From Pisaster brevispinus (taxonomy: Eukaryota; Echinodermata; Asteroidea; Forcipulatida; Asteriidae), in assembly GCA_023634235.1 (NCBI GenBank), contig JAMKCF010000044.1:434001-498000 (forward strand): a DNA stretch of 64,000 nucleotides, written 5' to 3'. Below, piece after piece: positions 54,601 to 64,000 of this stretch. The number at the start of each line of letters is the position of its first letter. The first letter of the stretch is position 1. The notes beneath the pieces are model-generated. The model saw only the letters and a list, made by a program, of their open reading frames with translations, was not told the origin of the DNA and did not search any database. The translations under genes were made by a program, and so were the position numbers.

Positions 54601-55261
54601 TAAAAAGTTTTCTCTCCCTCTTCAAATCATTTATTATGTCCTTTGTATTCCTTACCTTTTGTGGTCAAACCAGCCCCTCCCCCAACCCCCCTTTTTGTTT
54701 TCCTTCTCTCTGTTCATCCTGCCTCTCTCTCTGTTTGCTTTCATTTCTAACATCTATGTCCACTCGACTGCTTTTTTTACACCTGTATTGTTTAAGTTGT
54801 TTTCTGTTTATGTTTGTAGTCTTGTCATTTAGCCTTCGAGAAAGACTCTGCTGAGGTCAAAACGTCAGGCCACTAACTATTTTTTTAATGTAGTAGTTCA
54901 TCCATGATTTTTAGAGCCAACTTGTAATAAGTTTTTGCTGATGATATTTTATCCTCGCATAATTATTTGTTTTTAGATATTGTTGTATTGCCATTAATAA
55001 TAAGTCATTGCTGTGTATTGTGTATTGTGTGCTGGAGGATTAAAAATAGTACAGGAGATTGTTTTATAATTTGTGACGTCATCGTGGTATTTTGTTTTTG
55101 GTGTGTTCTGCTGGTGCTCGTCCTATTTAAATAGAGGTCCAGCCTCCTTCCCGTGTCTCTAGTTGCAACAATAAAGTCCTGAGCCGTTTTAGTATGATGT
55201 TTTTGCAGTAAGCACGATAGAGTTGCAATGATCGTTTGTGGTTTGCAAGCGTGTAAGTACT
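54601..55261. other. No gene seen; duplicated-block flank
   Basis: CCTTTTGTGGTCAAACCAGCCCC and TTCGAGAAAGACTCTGCTGAGGTC-type sequence match the 33.7-33.95 kb region, so the large duplication continues to about 54.95 kb. A TTTAAATAGAGGTCCAGCC block near 55125 resembles 35280. Confidence 0.45.
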
Positions 55262-55690
55262 CGACATCTAATAATAATGGCTTCTTATATAGCGCTCATA
55301 TCCGTCAGTCAGTGACGCTCAAGGCGTTTCAACATTAATTTCCTGCAAGGTATGTGGGGCTTCGTTCGAAGTATGAGACCTACTCTTTTACATAGCACCA
55401 TGTAATGGTTTACAAGGTGCTGTGGCACAATATGCAGCCAATCAAACCAGGAACACCGGGGCGAACCCCTTCTCTTTTCGATAAATGTACTGGGTTCTTT
55501 TATGTGCATTACACAACACACGAGGCCAACGGCCTATGTCCTATCCGAAGGACGAAGCAATAATGGTTAAGTGTCTTGGTTAAGGACACAAGTGTCACAA
55601 CCGGGACTCGAACCCACACTCTGCTGAGTCGGAAACACCAGAGCTTGAGTCCGGTGCTCTTATCCGCTCGGCCACGACACGCCACGTCTA
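55262..55690 (-). repeat. tRNA-Leu(CAA)-derived SINE, nearly full length
   Basis: The minus strand begins GTGTCGTGGCCGAGCGGATA (A box), has a CTCAAGC anticodon loop (CAA) in a five-pair stem, a long variable arm, and GTGGGTTCGAGTCCCGG (B box). The central domain AAAAGAACCCAGTACATTTA ... CATTACATGGTGCTATG also occurs at 3043-3200 and 23236-23403, and the tail is GAGCGCTATATAAGAAGCC then ATTATTATTA. A tRNA head, conserved core and LINE-like tail are the design of deuterostome SINEs. Fragments lie at 20530 and 20769. Confidence 0.82.
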
Positions 55691-56095
55691 ACGGACCATC
55701 GACCAACATGATGCCATGCGCCTGCGCATGTGTTGTGACACTGCCACGGGTTGAAGTCTGCTGATTGTGTAGAATAGTAGGCAAGGTCAGGTCGTGTTTT
55801 TGACAAACTTGGAGCCGATGGTCAGGTTAAACAGTGGTTACGAAGCGGAGAATGGGGGTGGGAGGTTGGTATAGGGAGAGAGAAACGGAAGCCCGGTTTG
55901 GGTGACCTAGATCAAGGTCTGAATGACTTCAAAGTTCATGTGGTATTATAATACTGCCTGTCAATTTTTCACCAATAGAGGGCTGCTTCTGCAAATCATT
56001 AAAACTGATAACAAATGACCATTTAGCTTCTATTTCAGACACTCACTGGCAGAGCTATATGTGGAAAAAGTTGATCCCTTTAGTTTACTAACCTA

Positions 56096-56347
56096 GGCCC
56101 AATTTCTAGCTCTGCTTTAATACCGTAAGCAAAGAATTGGCGCTTATGGAAGCAGGGAATTCTTTGCTTACATCAAGCATATTTCACGGGTTAGCAGAGA
56201 ATTTTTGCTTGTGCGCGTGCGTACTCCACATTTCAAGACATTCTTGGCTTACACAGCTAGCGGAGAAATTTGGTGCCTGCACAGTAAGCGGAGAATGGTG
56301 ATTGTAAGCGCTGAGTTCGGCGGTAAGCAGAGCCATGAATTTGGGCC
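56096..56347. mobile_element. MITE, 252 bp, GGCCCAATTT family
   Basis: The ends GGCCCAATTTCTAGCTCTGC and, inverted, GGCCCAAATTCATGGCTCTG are related to 6259-6450. CTA on the left and CTG on the right may be a mutated 3-bp duplication. The inside repeats GCGGAGAA and AGCAAAGAATT blocks. Confidence 0.68.
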
Positions 56348-56350
56348 CTG

Positions 56351-57227
56351 GAGATGACAGACCAGGAACCCCCCTATCTAATAATTATGCTTCTATGGGA
56401 CCCCTAAAACAAGTGTGCAAAGTTTGGTGCTTTAATCCGGCGTGTCACGATTTTTTCATTAAGCCACCTGACTAATATAGGTAAGAAGAGGTGTAGGCCC
56501 TATGAAGATAAAAGAGTGAACGGGTTGGCTGGAGGGTTGTTGATAGAAAAAATGGGAAAACCAACACTTGAAAGTAAAAATGTTTTATAGAGGGATATAA
56601 AATCCAGGTGTTTTACGAACAGATTTACCATGTGGTGATCGTCAACGTTCGAGTTTATAGAAATGGGGTTGTTATAACTGTGCGTAATAAACCACTGATT
56701 AGAAGACCAAATTAGACAGCTCAAAAGTTTGGTGTGCCCAGTGTAACAGTCTTTAAGACTCTGGGCTTTAACTTACACTTTAACTGAAAACGAAGAGTAG
56801 GCTACAAATTCTTTTCAAAATATGTTTTAGTATTATTTAAAGCCTATCAATCAAGTACATAACAAGAAGACATCCGCATACGCATATTGTCTCTGGCTTA
56901 TTTTCTAGCATTCACCGATGTTGTTTTCTTTGTTTAAAGTTTTGGAATGATTTTATAGCTATAGAATGTCTATATTCTCAAATAAAAATTGTTAATTTAT
57001 AACCAGTTTTTCAGTTTTCGTTCGGATAAAATAAGGGATTCACCGACAGAAAGTAGCCAAATGAGAGTTTTGTCACCTCCCTGTACTGCATGTGTTTTAA
57101 TTTTCTTATTGAAGTCACCGCAGCTCGGTAGACGCCATTTTGAAACACCTATAACAACCACACAAACAGCGTGGGGCATGCACATCTGTGCATACAATCC
57201 TGTTTTTAGCCGAAATTATTTAGCAAA
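56351..57227. other. Upstream of the THAP exon; one reversed tandem-repeat unit
   Basis: About 56640-56830 holds one reversed unit of the 35.7-36.5 kb repeat (TTTGGTGTGCCCAGTGTAAC, GAAAACGAAGAGTAGGCTAC). The rest has no recognised element. No clear TATA box was seen upstream of 57228. Confidence 0.45.
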
Positions 57228-57295
57228 ATGCCTACTTGTGCGGCATTAAACTGCACTAACAGATACTCCCGTGGATGTGGAAAGACATACCATCT
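57228..57295 (+). CDS. THAP-domain protein, exon 1
   Basis: THAP domains are C2CH zinc-coordinating DNA-binding modules at the N-terminus of nuclear proteins and P-element-type transposases. ATG at 57228 opens MPTCAALNCTNRYSRGCGKT and YH, giving the first zinc ligands (Cys4 and Cys9, C-x4-C) and the residues leading to the conserved FP. Donor CT|GTAAGT is strong, and the two leftover bases are completed by the exon at 59872. The context AAAATGCC is fair for initiation, and M-P-x-C at the extreme N-terminus is the family norm. Confidence 0.85.
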
Positions 57296-57490
57296 GTAAG
57301 TATCTATCTTTTTTTCGTGAATGTTTATTTTAGGGGAATTTCAGGCTGACATATGAATTTGTCATGTAAACTTTCTGTTGAATACATTCGCCGGTTCGCG
57401 CGCGCATTCGTTACGTGTACACATTTACTGGAAAACACAAGTTTGGTGGATAAATGCAATCATATCTCTGGAACCCTTTATCGTACAAAC

Positions 57491-58510
57491 TAAGCCTGTG
57501 ACGGTTACACGGTTACACGGTTACACGGTTAACCGATCGATTACTCGGTTACACGTTTACGTTTTTTTCGGTTCGGGTAACCGTAAAACCAGTTCCAAAA
57601 ATGGTGCTTTGTTGAAATTAGTAAATCCGTAAATGTTTTAGACCGCAAGTTGCGATCTTCTATTCTCCTGTCAGTTCTTATTTTTATTTGTTTTCGTCGA
57701 GCGTGATCGTAAACATGTCAGATCTTCGACTTCGAGGTGCGCCGCGAATAATCATGATAATAGTCTTCGTCTTCATGTTTTGTCTACGAAAGAAACCACA
57801 GAGGGGACCCTGGTAAGTGGCAGACAATAGAGGCAAGATAAGTCTTAAGAAAATCTTGGACAGGTTTGGCCCATTGAGAGTGCGTGCGTTCAATAGCAGG
57901 TTCACCTTCAAAGGAAACTAGCCGACACTGAACTTTCTTTGAGTAGATAAATGACAGCCGAAGCACCGAAGCGTCCAACTTTCTTAGCTAGATAAAGGCG
58001 GCTTCCACAAAGGTAGCGGATTTAGAAATATTATACTTAACATAACAGGGTAAAACGGTGGGAGAGTGCACGCTGGCTGCTTCTTGACCTATCACTGCTC
58101 ATGTACTGTAACCACTCTTATCCAATCAACACTGTTGAGTAATCTGGTTCGGTGTCGGTCACCTGTCAGGTCACGTGTTGCGTCACGTCAGCCAAGCCTG
58201 TGCAGTATGCCAGTGCGGCGGCTTAAAAATGCACTTTATTGATAAAGAAACACGGACACTTGAACGACAAAGATTGTTTATTTCACTGGATACAATTTAA
58301 CATACAAGTAAGTTTCCATTATGTGATTCATCCCCGACGAAAATCCGTTCGATGGCAGTGAACATCGTGCTCGGTCGTCTCATAGAGAATGGTCGTCCGA
58401 ACCAATTTTTTTGAACTCCATTTTTTTCTGAAACGGTCGGTTACACGTGTAACCGACCGTTTCGGAAACGGTTACACGGTTACAAAAAAACCCGTTTACG
58501 CACAGGCTTA
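57491..58510. mobile_element. Non-autonomous hAT-like element, 1020 bp, 8-bp TSD
   Basis: GTACAAAC flanks both sides (57483-57490, 58511-58518). The ends TAAGCCTGTG and CACAGGCTTA are inverted repeats. Just inside are tandem CGGTTACA motifs (CGGTTACACGGTTACACGG on the left, AACGGTTACACGGTTAC on the right), a likely set of transposase-binding sites. There is no hAT transposase frame. An 8-bp target duplication is the hAT signature. It sits in intron 1 of the THAP gene. Confidence 0.88.
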
Positions 58511-58518
58511 GTACAAAC

Positions 58519-59871
58519 TAGTTCAAAACGGTAAAATAATCTTGAATATCTACTCCTTTGTCATGTCACATTTATTTTACATTCAGAACACATTTTGCCA
58601 CGTCATTTTGATGGTTTTACGTCCAGTCTTGGTAAATTTTGTATGGAGAAATTCCTAAAGTCTACCTAATCTAGCCACATGAGGGCTCTTATGTTAACTT
58701 ATTTCAGCAACCCGACGGCTAATTGCTTAGTTCAAAACGGATTTGGGAAGTGTACATCCTGACCAACACACTGCTCTAACAAATTTTCTGATTGGACAAG
58801 TTTTTCCAACGTCATTTTTTAGTTGAAATTCAGACCAATGAAAAACAGCTGTTGCTATTAAACGTCCGTGTCAACTCTAAAACTCCAACGCATGTTTCTG
58901 AAAAATAAAATGGTAAATTCATGCACTTTTTTTATTGGAAGGTTTAACTGGAAAAACTTATTTGAACAGAATCAATAATGTTAACATTTTTTGTTCTAAG
59001 ATAGTGTCACACATTTTAAGAATAGCAAGATATGTTTTGCTTCTCTTGAAAATTGTTCACTTGCTGCGTGTATGTTTTTTGTGTGTGGCGATGACATTGA
59101 CGGTACCACCATTGGTACAGGGTGGAATTGTCAGAGTACCATTATTTAGCCACAGCGTGGCTCTTTTGTTTTGTTTAAAATGTTCTGGAAAGTTAATTAA
59201 AATTTCATGAGTGATTTATTCATAATAAACAAAATAGTAACACGTCGCTTGTTCCTTTCTGCATCAAATTTGTTGCATTAATAACGTGAGAGTTTTAAGT
59301 TACACGGAATTAAAACACCCCTGTTTGCTCAATGGTATCTACCACGAAACTGTTCAAGCGCACGCGAACCACACTCGCTGTGTGTGTACTCTGTATGGTA
59401 TTGTAATAGTATTGTGTACCATATTTTGTTAGAAACAAATACTATAGTTTAGTAGGCCTAGGCATTCAAAGGCTTGATCAGTGATTGGTGGTTGATTATA
59501 TGGACTCTGTGCATGCTATAAATTCAGATTGTTTGTGGCCCTGTGCTTTAGTGAAAAGTGTAAAATGAGAGTGTAAAAATCATTCATATTAATGTGGGTT
59601 TTGGAACAAACTAAAATCTGTCTACAAAACTTGGTGTAGAAAAGAGAGATAGCCTCATCTGCTTACACGATTTATCCTCTTCTAGTTCATTATGAAGTAA
59701 CCCTCAGTCAAAAACCTAAATCCGATGTCTCAACACATTCTTGAAGTGCATATTTATTTTTAATACCTATTTGTTTATTGAATTATTTTATAATTTTTTC
59801 AAACAAAGCAGGGCCTATGTAAGTTGTAGCCAGGAATCGTTAGTAAAGTGTCTTCTGACCATTTATTTCAG
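58519..59871. other. Rest of THAP intron 1; nothing recognised
   Basis: AT-rich, without repeat matches inside the window. The open frame at 58935-59210 has a hydrophobic, low-complexity product and no splice or start support. It ends in ACCATTTATTTCAG, a good acceptor. Confidence 0.5.
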
Positions 59872-60546
59872 TTTTCCTGTTCGTCATCTTGCTTTCACTC
59901 AGAGATGGGTTGTAAATATGAAGCGTGACAAATGGAAGCCATCCAAGAGATCTGTTCTCTGCTCAAATCATATTGAAGAGTCTTGTTTTGATAAGACTGG
60001 TTTAACCTGTCCTACTAAATACCGTCAACACACCTAATACCGTCAACACAACACGATCAGTACCATCAAAACACCCAAAATAAGTTCTAATTCAACAAAA
60101 GAGGCATAGAACTGTTAACTTCGTATTATTTTATTTCTTGCCCCGGGTATCCTTTTGCCAGATTCACACGTAACGACCGCCCTCTATCGGTGTGTTGTGT
60201 GATATTATTGTCTCTTTAGTGTAATGGTATGGTCCGCGCTCCTCTGAGGCGAAATAGCTGCCGATTTCGTAGAGCTACACATAGGGAAAATTTTGGTGAA
60301 CTGAAAATGGCAAATTTTAGACATTTAACATCCTGTTGTTAAGCCAAATGTCGTATTGACCAGTATTTAAGGTTCCAATACTGCTTCTGCTGAATTATAA
60401 CGTTTTTTGGATATGTTGACGGCGTGTTGACGGTGTGTAGATGGTGCAATTCATGTTGACGGTATTTAGTAGGACCCGGTTTAACAATGTGACTAAGAGC
60501 CCATGCAGAACTGACAGTATTTGACTTTCCATTCCATCTCCAGCAG
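59872..60546 (+). pseudogene. THAP-domain protein, exon 2, interrupted by a MITE and one stop
   Basis: It continues FPVRHLAFTQRWVVNMKRDK, WKPSKRSVLCSNHIEESCFD and KTGLT, which supplies the FP, the Trp, the P-S and the C-x2-H ligands of the THAP fold. At 60006 a 471-bp insertion begins. Beyond its 8-bp duplication, sequence from 60486 resumes in the same frame as TGA followed by LRAHAELTVFDFPFHLQQ, the usual THAP end (R-L-...-VF-FP-HLQ). The exon closes at donor CAG|GTAGGT in phase 0. As it stands, translation ends inside the insertion at 60037. The TGA is a second, separate lesion (Arg expected). Confidence 0.82.
60007..60477. mobile_element. MITE, 471 bp, 8-bp TSD GGTTTAAC, inside an exon
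   Basis: GGTTTAAC at 59999-60006 recurs exactly at 60478-60485. The ends share GTCCTACTAAATACCGTCAA (right end inverted), with two mismatched outermost bases. Inner AATACCGTCAACAC repeats lie at the left and GTTGACGG repeats at the right. The 8-bp duplication points to a hAT-type origin. It interrupts the THAP coding exon just after the zinc-binding residues. Confidence 0.87.
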
Positions 60547-61032
60547 GTAGGTTTTTTACTTTTACTTGGCTTTAAGCATTTCGATCATAATCAACATGTA
60601 CATAAAGCCAAGGTTTTTTAATCAAGAATATTTATTTTCTAAAGGCAACTTAGATCCTATGTTTACAGAAAAATGAAGAAAAAAGTTGAATTTGTCCCCA
60701 ATTTTTCATGAGCAAGATGGTCACTATTCATTTCTCATTTCCCACAATTGTTGCTTATTAAGCTGTAACACATGAACATCTGAAATTATGTGGATAGGTT
60801 TTTCATGAATTGATTCATTGATTGATTATAGTTACATATTTTGTGGCATATCATTTCCTGATGTCACATCTTTGTTCTACGAAAGTTCATAAAATTAAAA
60901 TGAGGTCTTTCACTTTGTTAATAATACTTATTTAGTTTGGGTAACACTTTGCATCTGTGTTTCAAGGGAAATGGGTGTGAACAAATTGATTTAAATATTT
61001 ATTAAATTTTGTATTATGCATGTATCATACAG

Positions 61033-61230
61033 AATAAGAAGAAAAGAAAGTGTCCCAAAATACGTTATCTGCCAAGTGAGACGACTGTGAGTGACCAGAC
61101 ACAGCTTGAAGAGGGCTCCGCTACACCAGTCGTCACCACTCGTGTTTTCTCGTTCCAGTATGCGCGAGACTTGCACAGTCTATTACCAAGAGTAGGGGAG
61201 TTAAAGAACTTTTTGTCTCTTTATTTTCAG
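61033..61230 (+). CDS. THAP exon 3 candidate, open into the CTR9 exon
   Basis: After acceptor TATCATACAG the phase-0 frame reads [20 protein letters not shown] and [17 protein letters not shown], a basic then acidic linker such as commonly follows a THAP domain. The frame stays open through [20 protein letters not shown] and up to the CTR9 exon at 61231, whose frame is the same. No convincing donor lies between, and TCTCTTTATTTTCAG (61216-61230) is a real-looking acceptor. The later half is therefore probably intron of CTR9 that happens to be open. Where the THAP exon ends is unknown. Confidence 0.5.
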
Positions 61231-61348
61231 AGCCATCTTCTTGGACGTGCTTGTTTCTGCCTCCTTGAAGGTGACAAGATGGACCAAGCCGATGCACAAT
61301 TTAACTTTGTCCTTAACCACTCACAGAACAACATCCCTGCTCTACTGG
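61231..61348 (+). CDS. CTR9: CTR9 (PAF1 complex), N-terminal TPR exon
   Basis: The exon reads [20 protein letters not shown] and [20 protein letters not shown], nearly identical to vertebrate CTR9 around residues 125-165 ([18 protein letters not shown]... NNIPALLGK), in the first TPR block. Acceptor TTATTTTCAG and donor TGG|GTAAGT are canonical, with one leftover base for the next Gly codon. No lesion is seen. It lies 33 kb downstream of the CTR9 C-terminal exons (26.8-28.6 kb) on the same strand, so the exons are not collinear: this is another copy, a rearrangement or an assembly join. Further CTR9 exons would be expected beyond the window. Confidence 0.93.
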
Positions 61349-61819
61349 GTAAGTTATAATAGCGTCATCACTGTTTGCATCACCATGACAATCGAGCAAA
61401 CTGCTATCACAAAATTGGACAATAAAGAGAGTGGGTACAAGCGCAAAAGGTCACAAAAGCAATGACATGGACATTTGGATGAGATGATCTAGAAAATTTC
61501 AAACAAAATAATTGTTTTCCCTTTTAATCAAAAGTGCATGTTATAATTTCAGTTATACAGCATCAAGATAGTTGCAAAACTTGTTCTTTATTTCCCCTTT
61601 GGTATTATTAAGAGCAGAAATTAGGGGATAAGATCGTTCAAAAACGAAAATTTTTGAACTACAGTTTCCGTTTTTGTTTTTTTTCTTTTTTTCTTTTTTT
61701 TCCCAATTTTCTTTATAGCTTCGACAATTGTATGCACCTTTGAGTGTTTAGATAAATAAGTATCAATCATGGGAGATTTTGAGGATAAAGTGTCCAGTGC
61801 ACAACCAATTGTACCTTCA
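61349..61819. other. CTR9 intron; nothing recognised
   Basis: AT-rich, with a long T-rich tract near 61672-61700. No repeat or exon recognised before the array at 61820. Confidence 0.5.
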
Positions 61820-64000
61820 CACTGTGAATGGCCTGGATGTGATTTTACAACACAAATAGAAAGGCTATTTTGTTGGATGTGATTTTGGGGCTAGAATGTG
61901 ATTTTATCCAAAATCACATCCGAGCCAGAAATCACATCCATGATAATTGCTCATAGCCAAAATCACATCCACTGTCTGGCTGAATTACCAAAATCACATC
62001 CACTGTCTAGGCCCTTGCCAAAATCACATCCAAGCCAGAAATCACATCCATGATAATTGCTCACAGCCAAAATCACATCCACTGTCTGGCTGCATTACCA
62101 AAATCACATCCACTGTCTAGGTCCTTGCCAAAACCACATTCAAGCCTGAAATCACATCCTTGGTTAATTGCCACTATCCAAAATCACATCCACTGTCTGG
62201 CTGCATTACCAAAATCACATCCACTGTCCCGGCCCCGGCCAAAATCACATCAGAGCCAGAAATCACATCCATAGTAATTGTGCCTAGCAAATATCACATC
62301 CAATGTCTGGCTGCATTACCGAAATCATGTCGGGTGCGAGGCAGAAATCACATGGGTACGTTTCGCTGCTAACTTCGCTGCTAGCTATGTTAGCAAACAT
62401 TTTTGACCGTGTGAGCACAAAATGTTGCTATTTTTGCTGCGAACTTCGCTGCTAACGTTAGCAGCGAAAATTTCCGCTGCTAATAACTCAACTAAGCAAT
62501 GAAATTTGATAAAGGAATTTTTCTCGTGTGAACGCAACTGACCTTAGCTAGCTGTAAACCTGATTTCAGCAAGTTGATTTTTCAACGCTGTTTATTTTTT
62601 TCTTCTTGTGTTGCACGTAGGCCTAGACAAGTTTTTACATCTAAGTTGACGTCATCTATATTCATCATAATGGTTAAATTGTACTCATAACATAAAAAGA
62701 GAATAAAGCTTAGACGAAAGAATCGGCCACCTTTAGGATCCATGTTAGTAAATTATTAAATCGATTTAAAAACGTTTCCCAAGTCCGTCGGCAACCTTGC
62801 GAGGTGATCAACCTCCTTCCCATAGACAGGCAACGCACGTGCTGTGGTACGATGACATCGCACACAAATGGGGACGAAATTGTAACACTGAACTTGGCTG
62901 ATGAGGCAATGTGTTCAGTGACAAGAAAGGACCATAAAAAAACATTTCTCATTCCGAATCACTGGGAATATAATACAATCACTGCGAACTAAGACAAAAA
63001 ATGTGGACCAACATGTAGACTCTTCAACAAAACTACTACAGTGGCAGAGAAAACTACCTCAAGCCGAAACATTTTGTGCTGGCTAAACTGCGACCATACC
63101 TCGTGTGAACGCAAGGTACTTTTTAGCCAAGTCAAGCGAACCCCGCCGCTGTGAATATTTAGCAGTGAAGTTAGCAGTGAAGTTTAGCTACTCGTGTGAA
63201 CATCGTACATTCCAACGTCACATCTTGGTCCCCCAAGCGGTTGCGGTCGCATTATTATAAACGAGTTCAATAGACTTCAAAAACTACACAACGATCACAG
63301 CCAGCGTCTGTGGTTGACTACTAGTTTAAGTTTTGCATCTTATCACCATGGGAAGTGGACTGTGATACATCTTTACTTATTGGCATGGTCAGAATTGCTA
63401 ACCAGATATGTCAATAATCACTGCCTGCAATGATTATGTTAAAAACTCAGAGAATCCTAATTAGTTTTCAGATCTTTTTTATCCATGCAGGAGCAGTATT
63501 TATGTTGGCATATTGTTTTACAGTTGCTCAGTCACCGTAAAACACCATTAGAAGATGATACACAGCACATGTAGGCTTTCACGTACCAATGACTGGGGGG
63601 GGGGGTTCTTGAATATAATGTTTGTTATGCTCGATGTAACTACCTTATCAATATAATTATGATCAAGTCATCATTCTTGTTTACCCCCTGAAGTTATAAA
63701 CAAGTACCACATGAAATTGGCAAAACCTAAAAGTAACAGGAGAGTTGACAATATAAAAGGGTAGTTACAATGGAATGCCACTAATTTCAACCACAACATT
63801 TCGATACAAATTCTTTCAGAGTAAAATGAGTATTGGGGAAAAACATAATTGCTAGGGACGGTGAAGACCATGCAGATGTGCAAATTCGGCGTCACACAGG
63901 AGCGAGATTTTAGAAAAAATGAACAATTCTTCAAATATTCAGAGACTTTCAAATTGTATGCCGTTGCCAGACAATTTGTAGGAAATATGCATTTTCTACC
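61820..64000 (-). repeat. Inverted-duplicate block, right copy (partner 17086-19275)
   Basis: It starts CACTGTGAATGGCCTGGATG with an AAATCACATCC array to about 62340. The TTCGCTGCTAACTTCGCTGC element follows to about 63210, then a unique stretch to the window end. All match the reverse complement of the block at 17-19 kb. The copy is cut by the window end at 64000. Confidence 0.88.

Noticed and set aside
55593..55681. Functional tRNA-Leu(CAA) gene
   Set aside because: A mismatch in the acceptor and T stems, and the continuation into a SINE body with related fragments elsewhere.
1..64000. Prokaryotic-style defence or biosynthetic system
   Set aside because: Coding density, introns, SINEs and LINEs show this is animal nuclear DNA; no operon-like gene group exists on either strand.

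Overview
This is eukaryotic, AT-rich, intron-containing DNA packed with repeats. It has no operons, no Shine-Dalgarno pattern and no long uninterrupted genes. Coding sequence appears as short exons with GT-AG borders. Deuterostome-type SINEs, THAP and CUB exons, an R2-like retrotransposon relic and many short inverted-repeat elements suggest a marine invertebrate deuterostome, most likely an echinoderm. That is inference, and the species cannot be read from the window.

Layout. (1) 1-21.7 kb, + strand: five exons of a DDX54/Dbp10-type DEAD-box RNA helicase, from the Walker A region to motif VI, spread over 20 kb. The introns hold a 2.95-kb PIF/Harbinger-like element, several MITEs, a 189-bp satellite with higher-order structure, and an array of AAATCACATCC motifs. 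(2) 21.7-26 kb: a composite repeat that also occurs in the third helicase intron, a LINE 3' end, and a decayed R2-like retrotransposon on the minus strand. (3) 26.8-28.6 kb, + strand: four exons for the C-terminal tail of CTR9 (PAF1 complex). (4) 29-33.7 kb: CUB-domain exons and a foldback element, a block that recurs at about 51-54.6 kb. (5) 37.3 kb: a possible first exon with a signal peptide. (6) 37.7-47.8 kb: a tandem array of units of about 1.7 kb, with recurrent exon-like segments on the minus strand and one Tigger/pogo-type insertion. (7) 47.9-50.95 kb: a 12-bp minisatellite of about 250 copies. (8) 57.2-61.2 kb, + strand: a THAP-domain gene hit by two insertions with 8-bp target duplications. 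It runs in frame into (9) an N-terminal TPR exon of CTR9 at 61.2 kb. (10) The last 2.2 kb is an inverted copy of 17.1-19.3 kb.

The recognisable host genes serve RNA metabolism (DDX54 in ribosome biogenesis, CTR9 in transcription elongation), secretion or adhesion (CUB) and DNA binding (THAP). None is complete. Several carry deletions, frameshifts or stops, and the CTR9 exons lie in the wrong order, so the window looks like duplicated and decaying gene pieces, or partly mis-assembled sequence. Empty sites preserved in paralogous copies allow several insertions to be mapped to the base.

No convincing novel enzymatic system was found. The best unexplained items are the 1.7-kb tandem array with conserved-length exon-like segments, the tRNA-cored long inverted-repeat element at 31.7 kb, and the nested foldback family at 33 and 54 kb.
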